Assembly: GCA_030141605.1 (NCBI GenBank)
Contig: JAQGDQ010001632.1
Coordinates: 1-31,657 of the forward strand
DNA length: 31,657 nt
Source of the DNA: Tubiluchus corallicola
Taxonomy: Eukaryota > Priapulida > Priapulimorpha > Priapulimorphida > Tubiluchidae
Direction of reading: 5' to 3'
Below are positions 9,531 through 19,048 of the stretch, piece by piece. The stretch's first letter is position 1, and each line of letters opens with the position of its first letter. The notes under the pieces are model-generated. The model did no database searches and was not told the origin of the DNA. It saw nothing but the letters and a program-made list of their open reading frames with translations. The translations under genes and the position numbers were made by a program.

Positions 9531-10345
9531 AAAAAAATACCCTATAAGTGAGATGCAACATGCAAAAAGTTGAATAAGAAGAATATTTATTTAGCTCAAA
9601 CATATTAGAGTATTTGTTCTAAAATTCAACGAGAGTTTGTCTCAGCTTTCCCTAGGGATAATACACCCTTTCAAGGTGCGATACAGTATACGAATTCTTC
9701 AACACTTTAAAAGTTATAGTGAAACTGAAATGCAAACATAAAGTTTAGAAGTAACGTAATTAATAGTCATGTACGGCACATATCAGCCAGAAAGCATAAA
9801 AACTTAGTCTGGCTGACACGTAGGATTCTTCTTGTCCAAAAAATGGATAATAAAACGTTTCTTCCTTCTTGCTTGAATCATGTTAAAATTTTCTGTTTGT
9901 GGCGGCCATTTTAGCTTCTTCTTGGAAAATTCGTGTGTTTAGTTCTATATATAAAATGTCACTATATTAGAAAACATATTAAAATCCATTTCATGAAAAC
10001 TACAATTGCAGACAGCAATGGCATCTTCATCAGAATCAATACTCTAGGGTTCTTCGCACACATAACGTTGTCCAAAAGATATCAGCTTGAAGTTTTCTTT
10101 ACAATAGAGACTACACCGTCCCTTGAAGCTGAAAAAAAGTGCAATTTATTAATTACAATGACTTTATTACCCAATAAAATACAAAGTATAATGGCCGGAT
10201 ACATTGATGTTTTGTAAACACCAATAGAATTACCGTAAAAAAATAATTTTAGCTTCATCACAAGATGAGGATGAATTATGCAAAGGTAAAAACAAAGAAA
10301 GATTGAGATCAAAATGAGAACAAGTTAAAATTTTCACAAACACAC
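9531..10345. other. AT-rich stretch without recognised gene
   Basis: Short open frames occur on both strands (for example 9933-10217 plus), but none has a recognisable motif. Possibly old transposon sequence upstream of the Penelope-like fragment; this cannot be supported further from the sequence. Confidence 0.4.
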
Positions 10346-10658
10346 ACAACCCTAAAAACAGAAACATGCTTTTAATTACCAGAAATAGTCTCCCTGTCTT
10401 GAACAGCAGTGAACATTAGGGCAAGCATGAGAGAAACCAAATTACTGAGCTATAAACGTCAACCTCCTAATCCTAAGAAAATTCTGTCAAAGTCAGAAGA
10501 ATCAGGTTCCCCGAAGGAGGTTGGAGTTGAAAAATGCCTTAAACCAAGATGTGCTACGTGCAACTACCTTGTCGAAAGTAAATCTTTCGTTGTTAAGTCA
10601 ATAAGAGCCATTTTTGTTATAAAAAGTAATTTAGACTGAACCAGTACTAATGTTATAT
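10346..10658 (+). pseudogene. Penelope-like retroelement fragment
   Basis: NSLPVLNSSEH (ending 10416) is followed, after a frameshift, by a 76-codon open frame with KRQPPNPKKILSKS, GVEKCLKPRCATCNYL and, past a stop, TSTNVIY. This is the linker between the reverse transcriptase and the GIY-YIG endonuclease of Penelope-like elements, whose usual form is 'RQPPNLKK.L..S.F....GV.KC..PRC.TC.YL......F.......C.S.NVIY.I.C'. The Cys-x-x-Cys pair is retained, but the expected Cys before the NVIY block is not. Frameshift and stop make it inactive. Exactly where the endonuclease should begin, the sequence turns into a tetranucleotide microsatellite. Confidence 0.75.
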
Positions 10659-10664
10659 ATCTAA

Positions 10665-10761
<97 letters not shown>

Positions 10762-10820
10762 GATCGATCGATCGATCGATCGATCGATCGATCGATCTAG
10801 CTAGCTAGCTAGCTAGCTAG

Positions 10821-10901
<81 letters not shown>

Positions 10902-10968
10902 CATCCATCCATCCATCCATCCATCCATCCATCCATCCATCCATCCATCCATCCATCCATCCATCCAT
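10659..10968. repeat. Compound tetranucleotide microsatellite
   Basis: Blocks follow in order without interruption: CTAT (to 10760), CGAT (10761-10796), CTAG (about 10797-10820), CTAT (about 10821-10900), CCAT (10901-10968). Each block differs from its neighbour by a single base of the unit, as expected if point changes in one unit spread by slippage. The CGAT and CTAG blocks are self-complementary and can form hairpins. Confidence 0.98.
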
Positions 10969-11310
10969 TGTATTCTTGTAATGATAGAGATCATGTGTAA
11001 ATGAACTTGATTAAATACTTAATTTACTCATTAATGAAAGTACAACCATAGTTCAATTAATTATGATTATCATTGCAAATTTTAATAGCTTAATGTATAA
11101 ATGTATAAAACTAGTTGTGGCAAAAGTAGCAAAAATTACTGGTGTTGAGAGCATTTTTCTGTATATCAGTCCCTATATTTTTAACCTGTGTGTGTGTATG
11201 TGTGGATATACCTGTGTATGTATATTTATATGTATATTTGTCACAACATTTATACATGTATACATTTATATGTATATGAATAAGTCAAATTGCTAAAAAG
11301 TAATGTAATT
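10969..11310. other. AT-rich sequence, no gene recognised
   Basis: Low-complexity TGTATATTT-type sequence in 11195-11285. Open frames here show no motif. Confidence 0.4.
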
Positions 11311-11367
11311 ATTAAAGCGATTTTCTGAAATCTACTTCATGCACCCCTTTTCTTGTCCTCTAGGCAA
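11311..11367 (-). mobile_element. LINE C-terminal/3' UTR scrap
   Basis: Resembles the segment at about 24394-24440 (TTTCTGAAA-C/T-CTACTTCA, then ACCCCTTTTCTTGTCC-like text). In the latter this is the antisense of the last codons of a LINE ORF (..LKGQERGR stop). It suggests a short fragment of the same LINE family, interrupted by the hAT insertion that follows directly. Confidence 0.45.
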
Positions 11368-11737
11368 TAGGGGTGAGCATCGAACGTTCGAGTATAGACC
11401 AAAACTGTAGATTCGAATAATTCAGCACTTCAATCACATATGTTCCTGATCACTAAAACGATTGAAACATCATGCAATTAACATAATTTAGTTGTTATTT
11501 CTGCACACAACTTTAAGCAAATTACTAGTCGTTTTATTGCAGAAAAAATCTAGTGATATCCATGATCTTTGTAAGGCTAATTTTTACTGGTTGTTCGAAA
11601 ACTTGTTCGAAAATCGTTCAATCTCAATTCGAATTCAGTTCGAATTCGAAACACTGAAATTCGGTTCGATTCGACTTCGAACGTCACAAATTCGGCTCGA
11701 TTCGAATTCGCTTTCTGGTAGAGAATGCTCACTGCTA
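11368..11737 (+). mobile_element. Non-autonomous hAT-like element with 8-bp target duplication
   Basis: The terminal inverted repeats are TAGGGGTGAGCAT (11368-11380) and, read on the other strand, TAGCAGTGAGCAT (11725-11737). The flanks CTAGGCAA (11360-11367) and CTAAGCAA (11738-11745) are an 8-bp target duplication with one change, the hallmark of hAT transposition. The 370-bp interior has no transposase and is rich in TTCGAA/GAATTCGAA motifs, especially 11590-11715, which are self-complementary. It inserted into or next to an older LINE scrap. Confidence 0.75.
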
Positions 11738-11745
11738 CTAAGCAA

Positions 11746-12095
11746 AGGTGAACTACTAAATATATGAGTTATTTAGCATACTTTGTAAGCATGATATTTT
11801 GGGCTGGATGTGTCGTGCAGTTTTTTGGTACTTCTCTTGCTCTCCTCCGGCAAGGTATGGAGCACCGAAAGTAAGTTCTTTCGAACATCACTTGATCCGT
11901 CCTGTAAAACAAAAGTGTTGGTAAGTCATAAGTCAAAAGTCATTTATTTCACCTTACACATTTACATTAGTTTCATGTACAATATCTAGTGAAAGGGCCT
12001 ACAATGGATATAGTACAAATAAGAAATACTGCACAGGAAAAGCCTCAAACACTGTTCACCTATACGAAGGTAAATGTGTTGCGGGCAATTAAAAA
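11746..12095. other. Unique sequence, no gene recognised
   Basis: No motif or repeat noted between the hAT-like element and the 65-bp minisatellite. Confidence 0.4.
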
Positions 12096-13160
12096 GTATC
12101 ACACGCGGCTGGACAGAATCCTGGAGCACAGAGCCCCTAGGGAGCAGCGTAATTCACCAGGTGTCACACGCGGTTGGACAGAATCCTGGAGCACAGAGCC
12201 CCTAGGGAGGAGTGTAATTCACCAGGTGTCATGCACGACTGGACAGAATCCTGCAGCACAGAGCCCCTAGGGAGCAGCGTAATTCACCAGGTGTCACACA
12301 CGGCTGGACAGAATCCTGGAGCACAGAGCCCCTAGGGAGCAGTGTAATTCACCAGGTGTCACACGCGGCTGGACAGAATCCTGGAGCACAGAGCCCCTAG
12401 GGAGGAGTGTAATTCACCAGGTGTCACACACGGCTGGACAGAATCCTGGAGCACAGAGCCCCTAGGGAGCAGTGTAATTCACCAGGTGTCACACACGGCT
12501 GGACAGAATCCTGGAGCACAGAGCCCCTAGAGAGGAGTGTAATTCACCAGGTGTCACACACGGCTGGACAGAATCCTGGAGCACAGAGCCCCTAGAGAGG
12601 AGTGTAATTCACCAGGTGTCACACACGGCTGGACAGAATCCTGGAGCACAGAGCCCCTAGGGAGCAGTGTAATTCACCAGGTGTCACACGCGGCTGGACA
12701 GAATCCTGGAGCACAGAGCCCCTAGGGAGGAGTGTAATTCACCAGGTGTCACACGCGGCTGGACAGAATCCTGGAGCACAGAGCCCCTAGGGAGGAGTGT
12801 AATTCACCAGGTGTCACACACGGCTGGACAGAATCCTGGAGCACAGAGCCCCTAGGGAGGAGTGTAATTCACCAGGTGTCACACACGGCTGGACAGAATC
12901 CTGGAGCACAGAGCCCCTAGGGAGCAGCGTAATTCACCAGGTGTCACACACGGCTGGACAGAATCCTGGAGCACAGAGCCCCTAGGGAGGAGTGTAATTC
13001 ACCAGGTGTTACACACGGCTGGACAGAATCCTGGAGCACAGAGCCCCTAGGGAGCAGTGTAATTCACCAGGTGTCACACACGGCTGGACAGAATCCTGGA
13101 GCACAGAGCCCCTAGGGAACAGTGTAATTCACCAGGTGTCACACACGGCTGGACAGAATC
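12096..13160 (+). repeat. 65-bp minisatellite, 17 copies
   Basis: The landmark GGACAGAATC ends at 12120 and then every 65 bp up to 13160, with no insertion or deletion in 16 periods. Units contain the CCTAGG palindrome and end AATTCACCAGGTGT. Variation is mostly single-base: GGAGCAG versus GGAGGAG, CACACG versus CACACA, and CCTAGG to CCTAGA in two adjacent units. Because 65 is not a multiple of three the array cannot encode a repeated peptide in a single frame. Confidence 0.97.
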
Positions 13161-14461
13161 TACAAGGTGTTTGTGGAAAAAATGCTGCCGCCTGAAAAAT
13201 CATTGCTTGATAACCAACGGTCCGTATTGGATTAGGATCATTTTTAGGACTCAAGCTCCCGACTTGGACACAGACTCGATGGTCTATAGGCTATGGCTCA
13301 AAAGTTTGAGGGGTCACATTTTAGAAAAAGATATTATACTCCTCGGAAAATGTTTTACCTTCATATCCATGTAAAGGGCGCGTTTGTGACACATCACAGG
13401 TAGTTAATGAGTGCAGCTTTTATATAAGTGCCACATAACGAATAGGTGCAAGGTATTGGTGTGCAGCTTGCTTGAGTATAAGCGCTATGCAAATATATGC
13501 AATTGATAATAACCACTGGTTTGAAGAAACCAAAAAACTTGAAATTTCATTCTGAAATGCCTACACAATCGGTGAAGTAGCGTCATGTTGAAAAGCAGAA
13601 AACCAAGAGACCAAAATAGCAGGTGAAATAAACTAGGTGTGAAAACAGGTTTAGAGATTGTGCATTCATAAAGACGGTAGAAGCCAATGAAAATTTAAAC
13701 AGTAAAGAGAAAGATTTAACAATTTTAACAAGAACACCTGAAGGTGGCAGCACTATGCAAGATTTAAAAGACCACGATGAAAATACAATATAAATTTAAA
13801 TTTGGAGGAATTAAAATGATTTTCGTCTGCCCAGAATGTATGCTACTTCCTGCCAAATGAAGCAGCAAAAGCATACGTATTTTTTAAAAGAACATGTACT
13901 ATTTTAGTCAATAATATAATATTGTCGTGTTGTGTTACCAACATTTGCACTTGCTACCCGAGTGTTACGGGCAAATTACCCATATAGTTTCTTTTTTTAT
14001 TCTCCCACTTGAGGGAGCCACAAACTTAATTGGACAGGTGAGCAATTGCTGGTAGATTGGGGACTCAACTGGTTTTGTTGCAGAGACAGACTTGTATTTG
14101 GTGGAAAAATCAAATTTTTATATGAGAAATTTCACGTCATGCTGCACGAATAGTGTGTTCTATATGTGTAACTGAATGAAGTAAGCAATTTAAGTTGTAA
14201 ATCTAAATTTGTTAATTTGACCGCAAATTTTTTTGAAATTTTTGTTCAAATTTCTGCAATTTTGTTCAAATTACATCACTGCAAATTTCATGTATTTTTT
14301 GGTCTTTAGAAAATAAAGACCATAGTAAATACCTTATGCAGGGAACCTTTGTGTTTGCTGTGTTTACACTGTCCATTATACAATTTTGACCCCATTTACC
14401 TAGTTATATGAAGTCACTCTCTGAACTAACCAATCCGGTCCGATACTTAGTAAACACTTAC
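13161..14461. other. Unique sequence, likely intronic, no exon recognised
   Basis: AT-rich, with short open frames lacking motifs. It lies on the 3' side of the minus-strand TSR exon and is probably its downstream intron. The one structured element seen is the hairpin at 14300-14322. Confidence 0.4.
14300..14322. other. Perfect 9-bp stem hairpin
   Basis: TGGTCTTTA, loop GAAAA, TAAAGACCA. It does not match the histone 3'-end stem-loop consensus. No function can be assigned. Confidence 0.6.
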
Positions 14462-14633
14462 CCACATCTGTAACCTCTTGGAAAACAATATCTCGTGTGC
14501 GCCGTCTGGCCTAACGGAGTGCCACAGGGAGAACATCTTGCGTTACCTCTGCTAGTCCATGCACCCCAATGCGGTCTCATAGTGGTAGTTGTCATAGTGG
14601 TCGTTGAAATAGTCGTCGTCGTCTGTGTCTCTT
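14462..14633 (-). CDS. Exon: Thr-rich linker plus thrombospondin type 1-like repeat
   Basis: On the minus strand a CCTTTTGCAG acceptor precedes the exon and a GTAAGT donor follows it; the exon is 172 nt, entering in phase 1 and leaving in phase 2. The single open frame through it encodes a Thr-run linker (ETQTTTTISTTTMTTTTM), then HWGAWTSRGNARCSPCG and HTRYCFPRGYRCG. This fits the thrombospondin type 1 pattern 'W..W......C..CG......R.C......C', an extracellular domain with stacked Trp/Arg and disulfides; the rest of the domain would lie in the next exon. The Thr-rich segment would be a likely O-glycosylated spacer. The LDLa exon at 19334-19465 leaves in phase 1 and can splice here directly, giving a GAA (Glu) codon at the junction. 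The order of the gene is Kunitz, LDLa, then this exon. Downstream exons were not found. Confidence 0.7.
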
Positions 14634-14839
14634 CTGCAAAAGGAATTCGAGCATAAAGTAAGTTGCCAGTAATGTTTCAAGAAATGCCAGTGTACTTACT
14701 TCTTAGTAGAAGATTGTTTAGCTTTTTGTTTCTCGGTGTTGAGTATACCGAGAAATTTGGGAGTCAAAACGTCAAATGTAGATACAGCTAGAGTTGTTAC
14801 CTGAAGAACAGAACCAAGAAAAAGCCTGCGTAAAAGTAC
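14634..14839. other. Intron sequence with a decoy exon-like stretch
   Basis: On the minus strand, about 14698-14798 is bounded by a TTCTTCAG acceptor-like and a GTAAGT donor-like sequence and is open in one frame (VTTLAVSTFDVLTPKF...). That frame cannot join the flanking exons: with the phase-1 input it meets a stop, and its output phase does not fit the TSR exon. It is treated as intronic unless transcripts show otherwise. Confidence 0.45.
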
Positions 14840-15135
14840 GACTTGATGTGCGCGTAATGCGTAATGCGTATATAACTGTTTATATTTAAACACGCGTAAG
14901 TGTTTCCATGTCTACTTAATGCGTAATCCGTGATGCGTGATACGTATACGTAATGCGTAATCCGTGATGCGTGATACGTATACGTAATGCGTAATCCGTG
15001 ATGCGTGATACGTATACGTATACGTAATGCGTAATCCGTGATGCGTGATACGTATTTTCTCGGTCTGAATATGCATCACGCATTTTACGCATTGCGGATC
15101 ACGCATTACGCATTATGCATCACGCATTTGCGTAT
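14840..15135. repeat. Self-complementary ATGCGTAAT/ATGCGTGAT repeat cluster
   Basis: Four tandem units of 34-40 bp occupy about 14919-15054; each contains ATGCGTAATCCGTGATGCG, GTGATACG and TACGTATACGTA. The following 15070-15130 carries the reverse complement motifs (CATCACGCAT, TTACGCATT, ATCACGCATTACGC). The cluster is CpG-rich against AT-rich surroundings and can fold as a long stem, with internal palindromes TACGTA and ATGCAT. Confidence 0.9.
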
Positions 15136-15557
15136 ATGGAATCATAGCTTTAGCTATGCTCGCGTTCACGTCTAAGTACCTCCACAGTTTGCAGTACTTT
15201 GCCTGTACAACCTGTAGCATGGGTTACATGGTTTCATAACCAGTTATAGAAATAGTTTGTCTTGTCCAAGAACTGTCCTTATTATATTAATAACAAAACA
15301 GAAATTGAAAAGAATGACATCGCATACATGCACATATGATTACATTTATATTCTATTAAAGTCGAAGAAGAAAAAGTTCTGTCTAGGAGACAATCTAGGA
15401 TGCAATAGTGTCCGTAAAATGCCTGAATTTAGGAATAAATTAAAACTGACACTGATTGCGTAGACCCTATCAGCAAGACAGTGAAGGGTTAACCCCAAAT
15501 CTAACCAAACCAGTTGAAAATGAAATTTGCAATCTTTCAACAGCTTTAAGTAACGCG
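15136..15557. other. Unique sequence, no gene recognised
   Basis: A 68-codon plus frame (15257-15463) ends VRKMPEFRNKLKLTLIA, vaguely like a LINE carboxyl end ('FR.KLK..L'), but the match is too short to call. Probably intronic to the minus-strand gene. Confidence 0.35.
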
Positions 15558-16938
15558 CTCAACAGGCTCAGTAGTTGCACCAGTGCACAGAGAAAGGCGG
15601 ATTTGTAAAGATGGAGTAAGTAACAGGTTCAGTAGTTGCACCAGTGCACAGAGAAAGGCGAATTTGTAAAGATGGAGTAAGTAACAGGTTCAGTAGTTGC
15701 ACCAGTGCACAGAGATAGGTTGATTTGTAAAGATGGAGTAAGTAACAGGCTCAGTAGTCGCACCAGTGCACAGAGAAAGGCAGATTTGTAAAGATGGAGT
15801 AAGTAACAGGTTCAGTAGTTGCACCAGTGCACAGAGAAAGGCAGATTTGTAAAGATGGAGTAAGTAACAGGTTCAGTAGTTGCACCAGTGCACAGAGAAA
15901 GGCGGATTTGTAAAGATGGAGTAAGTAACAGGCTCAGTAGTTGCACCAGTGCACAGAGAAAGGCGAATTTGTAAAGATGGAGTAAGTAACAGGTTCAGTA
16001 GTTGCACCAGTGCACAGAGAAAGGTGGATTGGTAAAGATGGGGTAAGTAACAGGCTCAGTAGTTGCATCAGTGCACAGAGATAGGTTGATTTGTAAAGAT
16101 GGAGTAAGTAACAGGCTCAGTAGTCGCACCAGTGCACAGAGAAAGGTGGATTAGTAAAGATAGAGTAAGTAACAGTTTCAGTAGTTGCACCAATTCACAG
16201 AGAAAGTGGATTTGTAAAGATGGAGTAAGTAACAGGCTCAGTAGTTGCACCAGTGCACAGAGAAAGGCAGATTTGTAAAGATAGAGTAAGTAACAGGCTA
16301 AGTAGTTGCATCAGTGCACAGAGAAAGGTGGATTTGTAAAGATGGAGTAAGTAACAGGCTCAGTAGTTGCACCAGTGTACAGAGAAAGATGGATTGGTAA
16401 AGATAGAGTAAGTAACAGGCTAAGTATTTGCATCAGTGTACAGAGAAAGATGGATTGGTAAAGATAGAGTAAGTAACAGGCTAAGTAGTTGCATCAGTGT
16501 ACAGAGAAAGATGGATTGGTAAAGATAGAGTAAGTAACAGGCTAAGTAGTTGCATCAGTGTACAGAGAAAGATGGATTGGTAAAGACAGAGTAAGTAACA
16601 GGCTCAGTAGTTGCATAAGTGCACAGAGAAAGGTTGATTGGTAAAGATAGAGTAAGCAACAGGCTCAGTAGTTGCATCAGTGCACAGAGAAAGATGGATT
16701 GGTAAAGATAGAGTAAGCAACAGGCTCAGTAGTTGCATCAGTGCACAGAGAAAGATGGATTGGTAAAGATAGAGTAAGCAACAGGCTCAGTAGTTGCATC
16801 AGTGCACAGAGAAAGATGGATTGGTAAAGATAGAGTAAGTAACAGTCTCAGTAGTTGCATCAGTGCACAGAGAAAGATGGATTTGTAAAGATAGAGTAAG
16901 CAACAGTCTCGGTAGTTGCACCAGTGGGCAGAGAAAGA
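15558..16938 (+). repeat. 61-bp minisatellite, about 22 copies
   Basis: Each unit runs AACAGGCTCAGTAGTTGCAC, CAGTGCACAGAGAAAGG, ATTTGTAAAGATGGAGTAAG. Variants form sub-blocks: GGCGGATT/GGCAGATT types early, AAGATGGATTGG with GATAGAG types late. A related array in reverse orientation is at 30478-30964, and in forward orientation at 30965-31657. The distal part (from about 16445) is part of the left arm of IR2. Confidence 0.97.
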
Positions 16939-17579
16939 TGCAAACTATTGCATAAATAAATTGATATTTTCATAATGTCATCCCACTTTTGATCTGTTCA
17001 TTTCCAGTTCTGAAAGATAAATCTCATATCCATTCACTCACTTACTGAGAAAACAGTCAGCAAGCAACTATAAAACACAGCTTAGAAACACAGTGTTGAA
17101 GCGCACCAAAAAACCAAACCGAGGTATTCTGATGACCTCGTGACTAATCTAATTAAGAGCATCAAATGTCTTGCAACAGTACCACGTAGTGTATCAAATG
17201 AAAAGTGTCGATCAGGCGAGTCGAATAGCATAGGTTACAATGAGAATGATTAACATACAACCCCTTTAGAGACAAAATAGGGCTAGTGGAAAGAAATGCC
17301 TTCCAGTATCGACCAAAATTAGCTTGTAATACATCAAATAAAAGGTCTCGATGAGGCAAATTGAATGATAATGATTACACAGAGATTAGTTGATCTTTGA
17401 CCCCGTAGGCGGAAAATAACTAAAAATGTGAGTCGGGAACAGAATTGCACCAAGTGTTGAACAATGGTACGTGGTACCACATCAAACGAAAGGTCTCGAT
17501 GAGGCGGATCGAATGGCGTAGGTTACGATAAGAATAGCCAACCCCATGACTACACTAGGAAGCAAAATAGGAGTCGAGG

Positions 17580-18223
17580 CTGTAGCGGATAGCCCTATAG
17601 GCTGAATAGGCTGAAGCCTAAGGCCCGGGATCAAAAGGAGCCCGGCAAAATAAAACGAAAAAAAAATTTTTGTAAAAAAAATAAATTGACAAAAGAGCAA
17701 GGGGCCCGGCAAAATAAAATATAGAAAAAAGTTTTTTTTCAAAAGTCAGTCACTATATTTTAAATCGGGTTTACACAAATCAAGTTTACACAATTTAAGT
17801 TTACACAATTTAAGTTTACACAATTTAAGTTTACACAATTCACGTTTACACAGTTTAAGTTTAAGTTCAAATTTTCAGTTTCCGAATTTTTCTGGGGGCA
17901 AAGTCAGTTATAATTTCTGAAAAGTTCATTTTTTCAACATATCTGACTCAATATGCATCAGTGATAAATTGTTTAATTTGTCATCCTTTAGAGATGACCG
18001 TAAATAAGTTTTTAGCCTTTTCAGAGCAGAGAATGATCGTTCCCCGCTGCAGTTTGAAACCATCATACACAAGTACATTCTAACACATATGTAAACAAAA
18101 ACTCACAAAATTAAACAAACGACGAGAGCCCCACAAAAACACGTCAGCTCAGCAGTGTAGCAACATTTAAAAGGCCCGTTCCAAGCTCAAGCCTAAGGCC
18201 CATAAAATCATAATCCGCCGCTG
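17580..18223 (-). mobile_element. hAT transposon remnant with 8-bp target duplication (IR2 left copy)
   Basis: Ends are CTGTAGCGGAT (from 17580) and, on the other strand, CAGCGGCGGAT (to 18223), flanked on both sides by the identical 8-bp AGTCGAGG (17572-17579 and 18224-18231), as expected for hAT. The 644-bp element is an internal-deletion derivative that keeps the last transposase codons (17926-18099, minus strand). A 15-bp AAGTTTACACAATTT tandem repeat lies at about 17765-17862, and GCCTAAGGCCC-type subterminal repeats lie near both ends. It split one unit of the dimeric tandem repeat. Confidence 0.9.
17926..18099 (-). pseudogene. hAT transposase C-terminal dimerisation-domain remnant (IR2 left copy)
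   Basis: Minus-strand frame with CSGERSFSALKRLKTYLRSS, then LKDDKLNNLSLMHIESDML and a TGA. This is the conserved end of the hAT family dimerisation domain (pattern 'ERSFS.LK.IKTYLRS.....RL..L..L.IE'), which holds hAT transposases together as multimers. Only about 55 residues are present; the RNase-H-like catalytic domain and BED finger are gone. Being inside the TSD-flanked 644-bp element identifies that element as a hAT derivative independently of its ends. Confidence 0.85.
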
Positions 18224-18335
18224 AGTCGAGGCAAGAAATGCCTTCCATTTCGACCGAAACTAGCTTGTTGTATACCAAATGAAAGGTCTCTATGAGAGAA
18301 ACCAAATGATGTAAGTTCATACCAAGATTGGTTTC

Positions 18336-18629
18336 CCTTTGACCAATGGGTGACGCGCTGAAATGTTAAATGTTTCATTGATAAATGCACTTTCCCTGTA
18401 TTCAGGAAAAGCTGTCATCTCAAACAAACAAAGGCTGTCATCACTTCATATTTAAGGTTCAATTTTAAAAATATTGTTTACAAAATCTTCAGTTTCTGAG
18501 CACGCCAGAAACATTGTCAACTAGTTACAATTATTTCTTAGTAACTCTCGAAAATATTTCGCCGTAGGAGGGCGCAATGCCTATTGTGTTTTTGTAAGGA
18601 TAATGCAATTTACTTTGAGCACAGATACA
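18336..18629. other. Unique sequence within IR2 left arm
   Basis: No motif recognised. Mirrored at about 28780-29073. Confidence 0.4.
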
Positions 18630-18738
18630 CAGGCCCTATTTCAAGGGGGGGACACTTCCCCGGGGCCTCACCCTCCATTGGGACTTCACGCCGAAGTAAC
18701 TTTTTTTGCTTTATGCGAACATACTGCCTCCTCTCTCC

Positions 18739-18819
<81 letters not shown>

Positions 18820-18833
18820 CCTCTCTCTCTCTA

Positions 18834-18883
<50 letters not shown>

Positions 18884-18930
18884 CTCTCTGTCTCTCTCTC
18901 TGTTTCTCTCTCCTCTCTCTCTCTCTCCCC

Positions 18931-18964
<34 letters not shown>

Positions 18965-18966
18965 GC

Positions 18967-19048
<82 letters not shown>

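Larger units (their letters stand above)
17165..18335 (-). repeat. Dimeric 144-bp tandem repeat (A-B-A-B), split by a hAT element
   Basis: Four degenerate units share ATCAAATGAAAGGTCTCGAT-like text at 17192, 17333, 17480 and 18273. After removing the 644-bp hAT element and one 8-bp target duplication, the spacings are 141, 147 and 141. Units 1 and 3 share an AC-rich ACCACGTAGT/GGTACGTGGTACC upstream part, and units 2 and 4 share AGAAATGCCTTCCA and TAGCTTGT. This gives an exact 288-bp period. No coding function is apparent. Confidence 0.75.
16445..18868 (+). repeat. Left arm of large inverted repeat IR2
   Basis: The reverse complement of 28541-30964; paired coordinates sum to 47409 across the unique part (for example hAT ends 17580/29829 and 18223/29186). 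The arm includes the tail of the 61-bp array, about 220 bp of unique DNA, the dimeric 144-bp repeats, a hAT insertion, and the start of a second hAT element up to its CT tract. The exact ends lie inside tandem repeats and are approximate. Divergence is about 1-2% by eye. Confidence 0.9.

Noticed and set aside
12096-13160. CRISPR array (also considered for the 61-bp and 69-bp repeats)
   Set aside because: Whole units are repeated with no unique spacers, no cas genes are present and the context is eukaryotic.
14698-14798. Exon-like minus-strand stretch with good acceptor and donor (VTTLAVST...)
   Set aside because: Its reading phase cannot join the LDLa and TSR exons: a stop appears in the needed frame. 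Kept as intronic unless transcripts show it.
15257-15463. 68-codon frame ending in PEFRNKLKLTLIA as a LINE terminus
   Set aside because: Only a few residues resemble the LINE ending and there is no supporting upstream block.
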